This document shows, in pieces, positions 41,139 through 54,267 of a stretch of DNA of 64,000 bases; position 1 is the first letter of the stretch, and every line of letters starts with the position of its first letter. The DNA is from Gerris lacustris (lineage: Eukaryota; Arthropoda; Insecta; Hemiptera; Gerridae), in the NCBI GenBank assembly GCA_951217055.1, contig OX578277.1, positions 60,136,173 through 60,200,172 of the forward strand. The letters are read 5' to 3'. The notes under the pieces were generated by a model. It worked only from the letters and a program-made list of their open reading frames with translations. It was not told the origin of the DNA and searched no databases. Position numbers and translations under genes: made by a program.

Positions 41139-41188
41139 TAGTGTCAGTATATCCCCCCCCCAAAGATTTTTTTCTGTCTACGCCACTG
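40286..41188. mobile_element. short non-autonomous hAT-type element (hAT-4)
   Basis: Ends are CAGTGGCGTAGAAACG and, as reverse complement, CAGTGGCGTAGACAGA, with G/C runs just inside. Flanking octamers AGGGCAAA (40278-40285) and AGGGCAAG (41189-41196) match at 7 of 8. Its 903 bp carry no transposase but do carry a (TA)n tract (41087-41134). Confidence 0.8.
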
Positions 41189-41196
41189 AGGGCAAG

Positions 41197-42032
41197 CCCA
41201 AGTTAAATTTAAGGTGGGGATATGAAAAAAAAAAATAGGTGATAAAGTGGCTTAGCTCTAGTTTCACAAAATCATAGTCGAAAAAATATTCCTGCTCGTA
41301 GGTAAAATGATAATGGAAAAATATTGAGTTCTTACTTCATTTAGATACCTACATTTTTTTCAAAAACATTGTAGATTTTTTTAATTTATAAAATTCGTGT
41401 ATTTATTTTTAGGGTCTAATTAAAACCTGAAACTTAGCAGTTATGTCATGTGTAAACAGAGGAAAAAATTGTTAAGCTCCTAAAAAAACCCTTAAAAACA
41501 AGGGTTTGAACTTGTTTCTTTTTAACGGAAATACATTATGAGGAGTGTGAAATGAAAGAGGGGGACGCCTTAAGTACAAACAAATATTCGGTTTAATTTT
41601 TGTAGCAATTCATTTTTGCACTAGCTGTCCTCGCTTCTAGTTTTCGCTCCCCTGCCTCTATTGTTGTTAAGAAATCAAGGAAAAAATCTAAAATAATAAC
41701 ACAGAACACAGTTATTCTTTGTAGACAAATAAAAAAAAAGTCACATATTTTGTTGGAAAAAATCCTCCCCACCCCAATAAAAAAAAATTTAGGAACGGTA
41801 AAAGGTTTAAACAACTTAACCAACCATTCACACTCAAACTTGGATGTACCGCACTGTCGGGTCTTGCGATTCGATCAAGATGATATATATAATGTTTATA
41901 TATATACATATGTGTTTTACATTTAAATCGATTTATTTATTAGTGAAATATCAGAAAAAAAATTAAACTTTTCTTCATTAGAAATTTTTAAGTAGGTAAT
42001 TCTTTAATTATCATTAAAATCAGTAAAATTAC

Positions 42033-42104
<72 letters not shown>

Positions 42105-42252
42105 TATTATATTATTCTAATAAATTCGGGTGATATAAAACACTAACTTGGACCTTTAATAAGAATGATTTAAGATATATAACAGTAATAACTAAAGTTA
42201 AATCTTTGTGGTTAGTTAATTTTTAGCTCGAAAGGAATAATATTAAAGCTGT
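41197..42252. other. no recognised gene; (TA)n at 42037-42101
   Basis: AT-rich DNA ahead of gene B. The TA tract lies about 270 bases upstream of its TATA box. Confidence 0.5.
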
Positions 42253-42423
42253 GGGTTGGTCAAGGTAAAGGTTGGACAAACCACAAACAAAGCGATCTTT
42301 ATTTGTCCCCATTGTTAGGGGTGAATTTCTTCAAGAAATATATATAATGGTTCCAATCAGTGAGATAGTCAGTCACAAAAGTAGATTCAGATAGTGAATT
42401 AGGAAAGAAGTAGAAGTAAAAAA
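42253..42423 (+). promoter_or_regulatory. core promoter, upstream block and 5' leader of copy B
   Basis: TATATATAA (42339-42347) is 32 bases ahead of the A (42371) of a TCAGT initiator, giving a 53-base leader. The block at 42253-42288 is shared with copy A (27921-27956). The leader from TATA to ATG differs from copy A at only about two positions, whereas the spacer between the block and TATA is clearly diverged. Confidence 0.65.
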
Positions 42424-43281
42424 ATGTACAATTTGCTTATTTGCACAGTAATTTTGGGAGTAGCATCGGGAGCTTACCTTCCATATGGAGGTGTGTTGCC
42501 ATATGGCGTAGGATTAGGAAGTGGACCTTATAATAGACCTTATTTCGGACACAATTCTCCTGCTATCGGCCATGGAGGATACTATAACGACTTGTCTAAC
42601 TACGCAGGAGATGGAAGATACTATGACAATCTACACTCTAATGGCCTGGTACATCAATCTTTAGGATCAGCTGGAGCTATGGCTAATGGTGGTGGACACG
42701 GATTCTCGGGAGGACAGAGGTATGCAAACCAACAGCAAGGACTTGGAGGGTATCACGCTGACAACTATGCTAGAAACTTCAACAACGGTGCTGGTGCGTT
42801 TAACCAAGGAAACGGATACCACGACGCAACCGGGAGAGGTAATGTAGGAGAATTCAACAGCTTAGGCCACAATAAAGGTCACAAGACTACCGGGTTCCAC
42901 AAATCATACCACAACGTAGAATCTGGTCGTGACACTAAATATGTCGACGAAGATCATAATATGGGCGGTGAAAACTTTGGCCAGAAGTTCGACAATAATT
43001 TTGCAAACGCCTATGGTTCCGGATTTAGTGGTGCAGGTGCTAACGGACAACATGGATCAAACCTTCACTTTGATCAAAGAGGGCAGCAAGGACTAGCAGG
43101 TGGATCTTTCAACGATGCAAACTACGGAGCTCATGGTGCCAACAACTTCTACAATGGACAGGGCTTGTCCCTTAGAGACGCACATTTATCTAACAACCTA
43201 AACAACTATGGACAAGGATATTATGGTATGGGAAACCGTTATGGCAGTGGACACGCATATTATCCCCACGTTTGGTATTAA
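42424..43281 (+). CDS. secreted Gly/Asn/Tyr/His-rich protein, copy B
   Basis: A single-exon ORF of 285 residues with the same signal peptide, cysteine-free repeat-rich body and PHVWY end as copy A. The two proteins differ only at residues 113 (Gly in A, Asp in B) and 117 (Gly in A, Arg in B). Each is a single G-to-A change on the coding strand, and I saw no synonymous difference. AATAAA at 43309-43314 follows the stop closely. The gene is divergent from copy A. The likely role is a secreted structural matrix or cuticle-type component; this is inferred from composition and signal peptide only. Confidence 0.85.
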   Translation: MYNLLICTVILGVASGAYLPYGGVLPYGVGLGSGPYNRPYFGHNSPAIGHGGYYNDLSNYAGDGRYYDNLHSNGLVHQSLGSAGAMANGGGHGFSGGQRYANQQQGLGGYHADNYARNFNNGAGAFNQGNGYHDATGRGNVGEFNSLGHNKGHKTTGFHKSYHNVESGRDTKYVDEDHNMGGENFGQKFDNNFANAYGSGFSGAGANGQHGSNLHFDQRGQQGLAGGSFNDANYGAHGANNFYNGQGLSLRDAHLSNNLNNYGQGYYGMGNRYGSGHAYYPHVWY

Positions 43282-43308
43282 CTTTTTACAATTTTGTATC
43301 TTTGTTTA

Positions 43309-43314
43309 AATAAA
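43309..43314 (+). terminator. polyadenylation signal of copy B
   Basis: AATAAA lies 28 bases after the stop codon. Copy A has TATAAATAAT at the equivalent place, without an exact AATAAA. Confidence 0.6.
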
Positions 43315-45570
<2,256 letters not shown>

Positions 45571-46317
45571 CAGTGAAAATCGTTTAAGACGAAACTGAGA
45601 GGACCAACATATTTTTTCGTGTTAAAAGAATTTCGTTTTAAAGGTTCCATAAAAAAAACAAAAAAAACTCACCAACACCTTTGATGTCAAATTGTTTAAT
45701 AAAATGCATACAATTTACATTCATACATTGTATATTTATTTTTTAATAAATAATACAATAAACCAAATAAAAAATGTAATAAAAACTTTAATTTTTTGAA
45801 AAATAATCTGATATTTCTTTTTTTTGCATTGTCTTTTTTAGCATCAAATTGCAAAAAAGGTAGAGTAGGTGTTTTTCACAGAGATAAAGAACCCCCTCCT
45901 GTGTCACAGGAGGGGGTTGTTTAGAAAACATTTTCATCTTGTCTCACCCCTTCGGTGTCAGTATTTCTAAGCCGAGATAAAAGATTCTCGTCTGGGTGTC
46001 TCATTTTTAATTCCGATCCCTGTTCATTATCGCCGGTTTATATGAGGTGTTATAGGCCAAGGAGTAAAAACGCTTCTTCCTTGCCCGCGGGTAGAGGAGG
46101 GATAAAAAAAAATAATAATAATAATAAGGTGTTAAATAAGGCTTAAATATGTATTTTTTTCGTTACGAGAAGCGAGTTCTTTTCGTCTTAAGCGATTTTT
46201 ATTTCGTGTTAAAAGAAGTAAAATGTATGAAAATACCTAGTATTTTGTCGGGACCGCAATATTTTTTCGTGTTAACCGATTTTTCATTTTAAGCGTTTTC
46301 GTCTTAAACGTATTTCA

Positions 46318-46320
<3 letters not shown>
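45571..46320. mobile_element. pogo/Tc1-like MITE in a (TA)n tract
   Basis: CAGTGAAAATCGTTTAAGACGA at the left (first bases shown in part) and the complement of CAGTGAAATACGTTTAAGACG at the right are inverted ends. TA repeats border both sides, giving a TA target duplication. Ends of the type CAGT...CGTTTAAGACGAA are typical of pogo/Tigger-related elements. No transposase is encoded in the 750 bp. Confidence 0.8.

Positions 46321-46406
<86 letters not shown>
46321..46406. repeat. (TA)n microsatellite
   Basis: About 43 TA units, continuing the tract into which the pogo-like MITE inserted. Confidence 0.95.
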
Positions 46407-46409
<3 letters not shown>

Positions 46410-47212
46410 CCTCTGCACAGTCGAGGGTACGTAGAAAAACAGACATTTTTGGTAAAAATAAATTCAATTGCAAGTAATTTGCTGATATGTGGAAAAAAAT
46501 TCAAAATGTTGGATGGAGAGATAACATTTACCCATGTAAATTTTGTATTAAATACAAAATTTAACAATATAATATGATGTTGGTAAACATTTATACTTAC
46601 ACATAATTATGATATAGAAATGAATAGAAAATAATAATTATTCTTGATCAAATCAAGAAAGCAATATAATCAAATGCTAAAGTTAACCAGTTATAAAGAT
46701 TTAACACAAATAAAAAGATAGTGAAACACAATCACCCCACAAAAGTTGTCACAATACTTTACAGAAAAAAAAAAAAAAATCAAATATAAAGGAAAAAAAG
46801 TAAAACAGTAATAACCTTGATTTATTTCACCCACCAGCTAGGGTAGAAGTGACCCACCTGTTTGCAACACACATGGACACTAACAACAACTAACCAGTTT
46901 TTGAGTAGTTCCAGTTCCTTACTCAAATCCAACTGAAAAATTTCCATTCGCATGACAAATTTAATGTAGTTGAAAAATAAACCTTAATAAAATATAACAC
47001 TATCAAGTTGTAATGTCATTATAATGAAATTAGGATTTCACATATTTTGCCATAACTCCTGAGAGATTCATTAATTATAAACAAGACAGGTGCTATTTAA
47101 TGCTGTATTATAATACAGAATAAGAATAATAATACAAATTAATAGAATCATTGCTCTTCAGTATTGATTAACAAACACTGTATCATAATGGTGTAAAAGG
47201 TTTTTTAAGTAG
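46407..47212. other. no recognised gene
   Basis: AT-rich. Nothing was recognised. Confidence 0.45.
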
Positions 47213-47461
47213 ATGTCAATCAGATTTGATTTCAACTCAGAAGAGTCAAAAAAAGCAAAATCTGATAGATTTGCTTCCACCAGTGAAAGGTTATTCAGGG
47301 ATGTTGAACACTATGGTGTTAAGTTTAAAGCAATAATCACAAAAACCAATGCATCGGATGTCTCCTTGAACCATCTCCTTTTATCAGTCACTATACCTCA
47401 AGTTGGGCTTTGGGCTGCTCCACAATGCCTCCAATCATTTGCATTGGGCATCATGAAATAA
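47213..47461 (+). pseudogene. unrecognised ORF, possible gene fragment
   Basis: Eighty-two codons from ATG to TAA with more normal amino-acid balance than the surrounding DNA. A charged N-terminal third (EESKKAKSDRF) is followed by a region with NHLLLSVTIP. No splice sites, promoter or domain could be assigned. A distant likeness of the charged part to SAP-domain proteins such as SARNP is too weak to use. It could be a processed pseudogene fragment, an isolated exon or chance. Confidence 0.2.
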
Positions 47462-47546
47462 ATGGGTAGTTACTTAAGTGAAGTGGCATCCTCACTCAAG
47501 TGAAATTACTTGGTTTGCATGGCTGATAGAACAACATCTTAATATA

Positions 47547-48389
47547 CAGGGTGACCCGCGATAAAATCTCATAAAGAAACTGGCGGATTCTATGGGTCAA
47601 ATGCATCAAAAAATGTAGAGTAAGCATATGCCTATTTCTCAATAGTTCTCGAGATGTAGATTTATTTCTTTTTTTAAAGTGTTTCACGAAAATTTTCAAA
47701 AAATGCCTAATATCTCAAAAACTAAATGAAATAGAGAAATTGCGCTAAGGATCAATTTTAAAGAGCAAAAAAAACCCTTTCAGAATCACTCATTTATTTC
47801 TAAATTATCTCCTGTTAAGCATCTTTTAAAGTCCTGTTACATTTTAAAATTTGGATTTTTTAAAATTCAACCACAAAATGCCTGAGCTTTACTCTTAATT
47901 GAGAGGTGTTAGAAGTGTGGCGATTTCAGGAAAAAACTTCTGCTTTTCATAAGCTTTCAAATGGTATAATTAAAGTTTAAATTCAACGGGCTAGTTTTTG
48001 AATTATGGTGGATTAAATGCTACCAGACCTGAAATTTTTCTGTCAGGATCACAACTAATTATTGTACAATCGCTAAAAAGGTTTCCCCCAATGAAACCAT
48101 AACCCTTTGGATCTTATAGGAAATATGACACTGAAAAAAGTTCCTATGAACATGGATCCGGAAGGGCATCGTTTACGAGATATTTGTAAAAAAAAAACAT
48201 CACTTTTGGGCGTTTATCTTTCAAATTCTCCAATACTCTGCTTCTGACCATAAAACACCTTGATGACAACCTTGTAGAGAAAAACATTTTTCGTTGACAT
48301 ATCAATCCTAGCTCTGTACAACAAACCCCTGATTTTTTACCTATAGAATCCACCAGTTTCTTTACGACATTTTATTTTGGGTCACCCTG
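47547..48389. mobile_element. CAGGGTGACCC element, monomeric copy (843 bp)
   Basis: Ends are CAGGGTGACCCGCGATAAAA and the complement of CAGGGTGACCCAAAATAAAA, with TATA/TA flanks. The body matches each half of the palindromic copy at 17329-18993, which lets the dimer structure of that copy be seen. No coding capacity. Confidence 0.85.
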
Positions 48390-48942
48390 TATGTACTTGA
48401 ATAAGCCCATCAGCAGGCCAAGGCTGACCACAGGCTGTTCTACCTTAGATTTTGTTTGCATAATTATTAAATGAATCTAATAATGTCCTGGTCATGAATT
48501 AGTTCATCAAGTCCTCTGTTGTACCTGATTAGGAATAATTGTAATAATATAATAACAAAAGTATCTAATATCAAATACCATTGTTTTTTTGGTACAAGGA
48601 AGTTTCCTTCAGTATTATGTATCAGTGGCAAAATAGAATTTCCTCTTAAGAGTTATGATTTCAAATAAATATTCCTTCAAGGACAAATCACGTAAGAAAG
48701 GAGGAAACACATCAGATAAATAAATTGTATCCTTTACCACCAGAAATAAGATTTTTAAACTTATTGAGATGAAAGGCTTGGGTATGGTGTACGTGCCATG
48801 TCCATTGTCCAAATTGTATATTAATACACTACAAAAAAAAAAAAAATATTATAAAAAAATATAAATAATATATAAATAAATAATATATAATAAATAATAT
48901 ATAATAAATAAATAAATAATAATATATAAATGTATTCAAAAT
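48390..48942. other. no recognised gene
   Basis: AT-rich. An AATAATATATAAATAAAT run precedes the LINE fragment. Confidence 0.45.
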
Positions 48943-49694
48943 ATATTTGCCATATTTGTAGACCTTAGGCATGCTTTTGACTCTGTTTTACACAACAAGC
49001 TTTGGACAAAATTGGCCAATTTGGGAATGAGTAAAAAAATACTTGCTATCATCCAGAGTCTCTATCATCAAGTAGCAATCAAAATAAAAATAGATAATCA
49101 GCTTTCAAAGGCCGTAGAACTTACGGAATGGGTGTAACAGGGAGATCCACTTAGCCCTTTATTATTTATTTTATTTTTATCCGACATTGTCAGGTTCTTG
49201 GAGAATGAAGGTGCCAGGGGATTTTCGTTGGAGAGCATCTATCTTTTATTTGCTGATGATTTGGTTCTTCTTGCTGATTCATGGCACGACGTTCAGTTTA
49301 AACTTAAAATCCTGTTAAAATATTACAAATTAAACTCTCTTGTCATAAACATTGATAAAACTAAAATCCTTCCCTTTCACAAATCTCCAAAACTTCGCTA
49401 CCTTAAGCCTTCCTTCCTTAGAGACCATCAAATAGAATATTTAAAAAACTACACTTACTTAGGAATTAAGTTTTCAAGCACCATCAAGTTTATCCAATGC
49501 TGCAAAGAGATGAAAAAAAGGCAACTCAAGCATATTACAAAGTCTAAGATTTATTGAGATCAACAAAATCTGACGCTTTCAGCACCAAACAACAATTGTT
49601 TTCCTCCATTGTGAGCTCAACATTACTCTACGGATCAGAAATATGGGCATTAAGATATCTCCAGGACATAGAGTCTATTCAAACTAGTTACTAT

Positions 49695-49872
49695 TAATGA
49701 AGTTACTTAAGAATGACACAACTAAATTAATAATGTAAATCCTTTTGAACCACAACACAGACTGATTTTATTTTGAATAATTTAACAAGTTATAATAAAT
49801 AATTATACTTGTTAAAAGTGATTGTTATTTATTAACAAGTGTTAAAGTCTAAAATATTGAATGATTTCAACA
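49695..49872 (-). repeat. 3' LTR of the copia element
   Basis: 178 bp, directly repeated at 50712-50895. On the minus strand it is preceded by the purine tract at 49873-49880. Confidence 0.9.
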
Positions 49873-49879
49873 CCTCCAC

Positions 49880-50685
49880 TCATTCAATGGTTTGTTTCAG
49901 ACCTATGGCAAGACAAAGCTTCCGCAGTCGTGGAGACATAAGTGGCTTTGTCAGTAGATCTGCTGATTGTTTTTCAGTTTCAATTTTCTTTATATCTATT
50001 TCTTTCTTTGTCACTAGCTCCCTGACAAAGAAATGACGAGTCCTAATATATTTGTCCGGCGATGGTACTCGGGATTTTGTGCAAGTTTAATGGCTGCCTC
50101 ATTATCCACCATAAGCACCGGATTCCCTTTTAGTTGGGCCATACTCAGGTACAGCCTCTTGAGCCACACTAGTTCATGCGCCCCATCACTAGCTGCTACA
50201 ACCTCAGCTTCTGTTGTTGAGATAGCAAAGATGGCTGCAGCTGACTTAACCAGGATACTGCGCCACCGGAATAGAGGCACACAACTCCTGAAGTTGATCT
50301 CCCAGTTTTCAAGTCTCCTCCATGATCTGCATCACTGTATGACTCGATGACACCAGACCTAAACTTGGCTCGGTACCTTATCTCGTACTCCTTAGTACCT
50401 TTCAGGTATCTGAAGATACGCTTGACCCTGCCCACATCGTGGCTAGTAGGGTGTTCAAGACTCCTAGAGATGCAGCCCACAGCATAAGCTATGTCAGGAC
50501 GGGATCCACATGCTAGGTACATTAGTGCACCTACTGCCTGCCTGTAAGGAAAGTCTGATGACATCTTTGCTGCTTTGACTGAATCATCTTTTATTATTGG
50601 CGTGGTTACAGGGTGACAACCAGACATGTTGAATCGTTCGAGGATTTTCTCAATATACCCACTCTGGTTGATCTTCACTGCACGC
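49880..50685 (-). pseudogene. copia pol remnant: end of reverse transcriptase plus RNase H
   Basis: Begins almost directly after the primer site with YIEKILERFNM, then GALMYLACGSRPDIAYAV and VKRIFRYLKGT. The RNase-H signatures YSDADHGGD, RSTSG, STTEAE and VDNEAA follow, and it finishes with a QSADLLTKPL-type tail and a TGA at 49880-49882. One-base frame breaks occur near 50230 and near 50052. gag, protease, integrase and the catalytic part of the reverse transcriptase have been deleted. Confidence 0.85.
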
Positions 50686-50711
50686 AGTGGAAGCGTGCTG
50701 GGCCCATAACC

Positions 50712-50895
50712 TAATGAAGTTACTTAAGAGTGACACAACTAAATTAAAAATTAATAATGTAAATCCTTTTGAACCACAACACAGACTGATTTTATTTTGA
50801 ATAATTTAACAAGTTATAATAAATAATTATACTTGTTAAAAGTGATTGTTATTTATAAAAAGTGTTAAAGTCTAAAATATTGAATGACTTCAACA
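50712..50895 (-). repeat. 5' LTR of the copia element
   Basis: 184 bp, direct partner of 49695-49872. The primer site lies just inside at about 50694-50711. Confidence 0.9.
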
Positions 50896-51023
50896 ACTAT
50901 AAACGTCTGTTTCACCTTCCGCGCAACACACCGAACCATTTCTTACACCTTGAATTAAATCTTAACTTAATTATTGAACTGAATTATAAATCTGTTCTTC
51001 GATATTGTGATAGAAGTAAGTAA

Positions 51024-51384
51024 TTAGAAAAAATCAAAATTACAACAAAATCAAAATATTGATAATAAAATAATATCATTGAATAATAATAAGTAAAAAC
51101 ATACATTAAAAAAAAAATATATAAATATACATCTATACATGATAAAGTAAAAATAACAATAACAACAGGTTTAATTTTACAGTAATGTTATATAAAGGTA
51201 GATGGTGAATGGTGAGATGCTGGTGAATATAAACGGATTAAGTGAATTGTATTATTTTGGGTAGGATCAATGTTATTGCGATGCATATACTGCTTTGTTA
51301 AATTTTATATGGATATCTTTATTATTGTTATTATTTTTAATTATTGTTCTTCTTAATAATAAAAACGTTCATATTATCCATATA
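51024..51384. other. AT-rich tail downstream of the LINE fragment
   Basis: A-rich simple sequence near 51000-51170 may be the LINE tail. No gene was recognised. Confidence 0.4.
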
Positions 51385-52027
51385 GGTAATAGTCAGGGTG
51401 CCCATAGGAAAAAAAGTTAATTATACATACTCTTTCCAAACCTCTTTGTATGGCTTGTTTAGGCCAAGTCTGACACCGTTTTCCTCTGTGATTTTATTTG
51501 GTTTTGGGACGTTTTTCATTATTTAAACCCTATAACTTTGACGCGTCAGACTGGAAAATCGGAAAAAGTTCTGCGTCAGACAATAATAAAATGTTGACTT
51601 ATAGGGTTCAAATAATGTATCTTGAGAAAATCAGCTGGATATTAATAATTAATTAATAGTAATTAATAATAGTAGTAATTAATTAATTAAGACTGGCCAG
51701 ATATTAATTATATATTAACAGATATTAATTAACATTGATTAATATTAATTACTATTAATTAATTATTAATATCCAGCTGATTTTCTTAAGATACATTATT
51801 TGAATCCTATAAGTCAACATTTTATTATTGTCTGACGCAGAACTTTTTCCGATTTTCCAGTCTGACGCGTCAAAGTTATAGGGTTTAAATAATGAAAAAC
51901 GCCCCAAAACCAAATAAAATCACAGAGGAAAACGGTGTCAGACTTGGCCTAAACAAGCCATACAAAGAGGTTTGGAAAGAGTATGTGTAATTGACTTTTT
52001 TTTCCTATGGGCACCCTGACTATTACC
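51385..52027. mobile_element. 643-bp foldback (near-perfect palindrome)
   Basis: GGTAATAGTCAGGGTGCCCA at the left and its complement at the right begin arms of roughly 275 bp. They are almost identical over GTCTGACGCGTCAAAG, CTGGAAAATCGGAAAAAG and ATCAGCTGGATATTAAT. They enclose an ATTAATTA-rich centre (about 51655-51770). There are no ORFs. Terminal CAGGGTGCCCATAGG resembles the CAGGGTG ends of the other MITEs here. Confidence 0.9.
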
Positions 52028-52095
52028 AATAGAAGCCATCTTTAGAAAGTTTAGTCGGCCGCCATCATCCACTAAGGATAGAGGCCTGGACTCAG

Positions 52096-52665
52096 TGTTG
52101 TCATTTGAGTTTCATATAATCCGGGACAAGCTTCATAATCCCAGGATTCCCTCAGTGGAGGTAGTGTACAGTTTGCATATTAAAGCATCAATTTGAACGT
52201 CTATCACCGAGACGGTGAACGTCTAAATGAGGAGTCTACGCAGAGAGAGATCATCCTATTTAAGTGGAGAGCTACCACGCTGTGCATCGACGATTGTCCA
52301 TTGAGCTGCCATATTACTTCGGAGATTCAGCCAACCCAGCTTTAAGAAGACAGCCTGATAAGTCTTAATCTAAGTTTATGTCATTTGTATTAATCAAAGT
52401 ATTCGTCAATTCTGGTCTATATGGTTCACTAAATATTAATACCAAAGGAAAATAATTTTATTACAAAGTAAACCAACATAGTAAAATTTTAACTAAGTTT
52501 TTTATTGAATTAATACATTCTCCTTCACATAGTATTAAGCATTTTAAATATTATAAAAATATATTACACTTATTTCTCGCATCACAACAAGGAGCCGGCT
52601 TAAGCCCAAAGGCGGACGAGAGTCCAAACTTGGTGACCTCGACCCTGGATTTCGTTGCTCAAGAC
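52096..52665 (+). repeat. possible solo LTR with primer-binding leader
   Basis: The stretch has a TGTTGTC start, a TATTTAAG box at about 52257 and a following leader. It is followed by TTGGTGACCTCGACC (52630-52644), which resembles a tRNA primer site of Ty3/gypsy elements. No second LTR or gag-pol is present. This is a weak call. Confidence 0.25.
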
Positions 52666-52746
52666 TTAGTCTTACGACCGGGAATGGTCTTTGTGAGGTA
52701 AATTTTAATATTAATTTTAACCCCCAGCAGAAGGTGGACCTCGCAA

Positions 52747-53529
52747 TATAGAGTGGCCATATTATGGGGCTTTATCCTGTTATCACTATTAATTTTGAAG
52801 TTGGAGAAGAAATTTAATGGTAACTCACCTTGAATTTTTGCATAGTTTCATGGAATCAAAAAAAGTCCATAGTTTCGGCACTATCCTCTCAAATGGCCAC
52901 ATATATTTTTTTCTGAAATTACATTATTTTAAAGAAACAAGAGCCTTATATCCGCAAAATTGGACGAGAATTGACAAAGATATTCAGTTTTCAATATAAC
53001 AAAAGTTCTATTGAAGTGTAACGGGGATTTGGTGAACGAATAATGAAACAGTTATGTGTTGAATATATGTATATTGTTAGATGATTTGTTACGTGTGTGT
53101 TATTGATATAAAAAATGTACACCTCCAGAGCTAAGATCGGACTCCCCGTGTGTCTCTATGCTAGGGCTTAGTCTGATAGATTCCTGGTGGGGGAAAGCAC
53201 CACTAGACAGAAATTCGAGCCTTTGCTGGCCTAAGGTCTACACTGCTTTCCTAGAATAGAAAATATGTCTAGACTTGGCTTCCCCGAAACAGAAGTATGT
53301 AAAAACTGAGAACTAACACATTTAAGGCTAATTTTTCTTATAAAATAAGTAATTTAAGAATAAAATATACGTTACTATTTAAGATTATAGAGTTGGAGAG
53401 GATAGCTCCGAAACTATGGCTTTTGTTTCATTCGATGCCACAATAAAAAACTACGCAAAATGTTTTCCTTATCTTCAAAAATAAAAGAGATAACAGGATG
53501 AAGCATGTCATTGTGGCCACCCAGTGTAT
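52747..53529. mobile_element. TIR element with GTGGCCA ends, no transposase
   Basis: 52752-52900 (GTGGCCATATTATG, CTTTATCCTGTTATC, CATAGTTTC, CCATAGTTTCGG, CTATCCTCTC) is inverted at 53395-53525. The arms of about 150 bp are imperfect. The centre, including 53110-53270 with higher GC, was not identified. Confidence 0.6.
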
Positions 53530-53938
53530 AATTTTAAGGACAATTGGCCTACTTGATGTTCACACAAATAGAATTAATATAAGGTCTGATTTGGTCTTAG
53601 AGTAACTCTTTATTGAGTAACTCCCAAAATAAAAAATATAGTTTATTTTAATGGAAACAAAGGGGCTAGTCACATAGTCAATGAAGGGAAGCAGGTGGAA
53701 ACCTGTAGCATTGGCTATTTTATTTACTCTGGTTTTATTATAAATATTAAGAAAAAAAGTTAAGTACTAAGATGTCAAATATTTCATTTTTCAATTTATC
53801 TTATTTAATACATATTATATAACTATTATAAAACTTACAATTAAACTTGATATTATAAAAACAACAACTAATCTTTGGTTTTATGGAAATGTCACAAATA
53901 TTAAAGCAATACATAGAAATATCTAAATTAGTTTCCAT
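53530..53938 (-). other. 3' UTR and downstream flank of the BORCS6-like gene
   Basis: No ORF. The stretch from 53938 down to about 53800 is the likely 3' UTR. Confidence 0.4.
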
Positions 53939-54267
53939 TCAGATGCCAACAGCTTCAAGAAGATCAAGAAGGTGTTTGATATTTTTAATATGTGCAGCTA
54001 ACTTTTGCAACGGTTTGATAGAATTAGAGAGCTCTTCACATTTAGCCATAAGTTGATACATTGATTTGATGTTAGCATCAATCCTGTCGCAGGTCTTGCA
54101 TACAGCATCCCGGTACGTTTCAACACAGTCAGCAGACAATGCTGATACTGCATGAAGTGTAGCACTAAGATGCTCTACTAGAGAATCAATAGAAGATGCT
54201 ACAGACCTAGCTTGTGACTCTAACTCAGCCAAAAGCCCTAACTGGACATGAGCAGGACTCTCACCAC
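53939..54267 (-). CDS. BORCS6: BORCS6/lyspersin-like, last exon
   Basis: Starts after an AG acceptor (54269-54268) with two bases completing a split Gly codon, and runs 108 codons to the stop. It holds the helical C-terminal core of the DUF2365/BORCS6 family: LAELESQARSVASSIDSLVE, then CVETYRDAV, the diagnostic SMYQLMAKCEELS segment and IKNIKHLLDLLE near the end. BORCS6 is a subunit of BORC, the complex that recruits ARL8 to lysosomes and drives their kinesin-dependent outward movement. The non-AUG beginning and the phase match to the upstream exon show that it is an internal-to-terminal exon. An ATTAAA at about 53819-53814 may serve polyadenylation. Confidence 0.8.

Larger units (their letters stand above)
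49695..50895 (-). mobile_element. internally deleted copia LTR retrotransposon
   Basis: Two direct LTRs (49695-49872 and 50712-50895) read TGTTGAA...CTTCATTA on the minus strand. ACTAT is duplicated at 49690-49694 and 50896-50900. Next to the 5' LTR is a copia-type primer site GGTTATGGGCCCAG, complementary to an internal part of initiator tRNA-Met. Next to the 3' LTR is the purine tract AGTGGAGG. Between them only the 3' end of pol remains. The LTRs differ mainly by small indels, so the insertion is not recent. Confidence 0.9.
48943..51023 (+). pseudogene. non-LTR (LINE) reverse transcriptase, 5'-truncated and split by a copia element
   Basis: The reverse-transcriptase fingers/palm motifs appear in order: FVDLRHAFDSV (motif A), QGDPLSPLLF (motif B) and FADDLVLL (motif C, codons near 49249-49272). 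Further downstream is LLYGSEIWALRY, typical of the thumb side of LINE ORF2. A TAA at 49135-49137 stands where Arg or Lys usually precedes QGDP, and the frame shifts near 49555. At 49694 the copia element interrupts the codons. The reading frame resumes exactly at 50901 and ends with TAA at 51021-51023. The endonuclease and upstream part are missing, so it is a dead 5'-truncated copy. Confidence 0.85.
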
